From assembly GCF_007923355.1 (NCBI RefSeq), contig NZ_VOGO01000016.1:1-64000 (forward strand): a stretch of DNA of 64,000 nt. The letters are read 5' to 3'. Under the pieces are notes generated by a model. It saw only the letters and a program-made list of their open reading frames with translations, ran no database searches and was not told where the DNA came from. A program made the position numbers and the translations under genes. Positions 63,844-64,000 of the stretch are shown here, in pieces. This DNA is from Falsiphaeobacter marinintestinus. GTDB lineage: Bacteria > Pseudomonadota > Alphaproteobacteria > Rhodobacterales > Rhodobacteraceae. Position 1 is the stretch's first letter. Each line of letters opens with the position of its first letter.

Positions 63844-64000
63844 TCACAATCTGACCACTTGTTCCTTCAAACTGTACAAAATGTACAAGACCTCTTCTTT
63901 TTCACGTTGCCCGACATTGTTGGCCTCCATCGCATTCATGGCATCGTCCAGAACGGCGACAAATTCATCCCCACTTATGTTCATATGCCGGTGCGCGCTG
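63844..64000 (-). CDS. C-terminal part of a group I truncated globin-like protein
   Basis: Only the last 51 codons are inside the window, ending at the TGA 63846-63844. They read SAHRHMNISGDEFVAVLDDA, MNAMEANNVGQREKEEVLYI, LYSLKEQVVRL. This matches the last helices of truncated haemoglobins (H..L.I....F...V..L..A....V......L......V). The haem-contacting residues are off the window, so the assignment rests on the C-terminal pattern. An independent 46-residue protein from the ATG in this stretch is possible but less likely. Confidence 0.55.
   Translation of the reverse strand, partial: SAHRHMNISGDEFVAVLDDAMNAMEANNVGQREKEEVLYILYSLKEQVVRL

Overview
The window looks like chromosomal DNA from an alphaproteobacterium of the Rhodobacterales (Roseobacter type). 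The clues are high GC, a complete urtABCDE urea transporter divergent from a ure cluster, a paaABCDE cluster with PaaX, a phnGHIJKLNM C-P lyase operon with PhnF and DUF1045, a DUF1127 protein, and GAGTATTT/AAGAGAAGA intergenic repeats. These assignments rest on reading motifs; no database search was run.

Layout. 1-2902 (minus) is the 5' two-thirds-plus of a large repetitive CSLREA/beta-helix surface protein that runs off the left edge. A gene remnant and tRNA-Met(CAU) follow. 3672-7040 holds an alpha/beta hydrolase, a Baeyer-Villiger monooxygenase and PaaX. 7165-11671 is the phenylacetyl-CoA epoxidase operon paaABCDE plus a sixth Paa_C-like protein. 11899-21250 is the least ordinary part: a four-gene minus-strand operon encoding an exported metacaspase-like peptidase, a trypsin-fold zymogen, a rhodanese-like CX4CW protein and a TPR-CHAT peptidase, divergent from an exported DUF900 serine hydrolase. 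I consider it the best candidate for an undescribed system, possibly a periplasmic protease cascade.

21208-26182 carries a small membrane protein, a carboxymuconolactone decarboxylase-like protein and three genes fitting glucosylglycerate (compatible solute) turnover: phosphatase, GT81 synthase and GH13 phosphorylase. 26188-33429 is the urease operon ureD-A-(56 aa protein)-B-(cyclase, AhpD-like, SRPBCC)-C-(DUF1127)-E-F-G. 33940-39987 is urtABCDE. A glutamine amidotransferase and an FkbM methyltransferase follow.

42394-49277 is a pimeloyl-CoA-type beta-oxidation operon: fused hydratase/dehydrogenase, thiolase, two acyl-CoA dehydrogenases, thioesterase and hydratase. Then come rpe, a cytochrome P450 and a hemerythrin-like protein. 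52282-60046 is phnF and the C-P lyase operon. The right end has a YciI-like protein, a LysR regulator, a DUF3604 gene broken by a one-base frameshift, and the C-terminus of a globin-like gene.

Together the genes describe a heterotroph that scavenges nitrogen from urea, phosphorus from phosphonates, and carbon from phenylacetate and dicarboxylic or fatty acids, and that may accumulate glucosylglycerate. Inverted-repeat elements in intergenic gaps recur at seven sites and cut across these unrelated operons.
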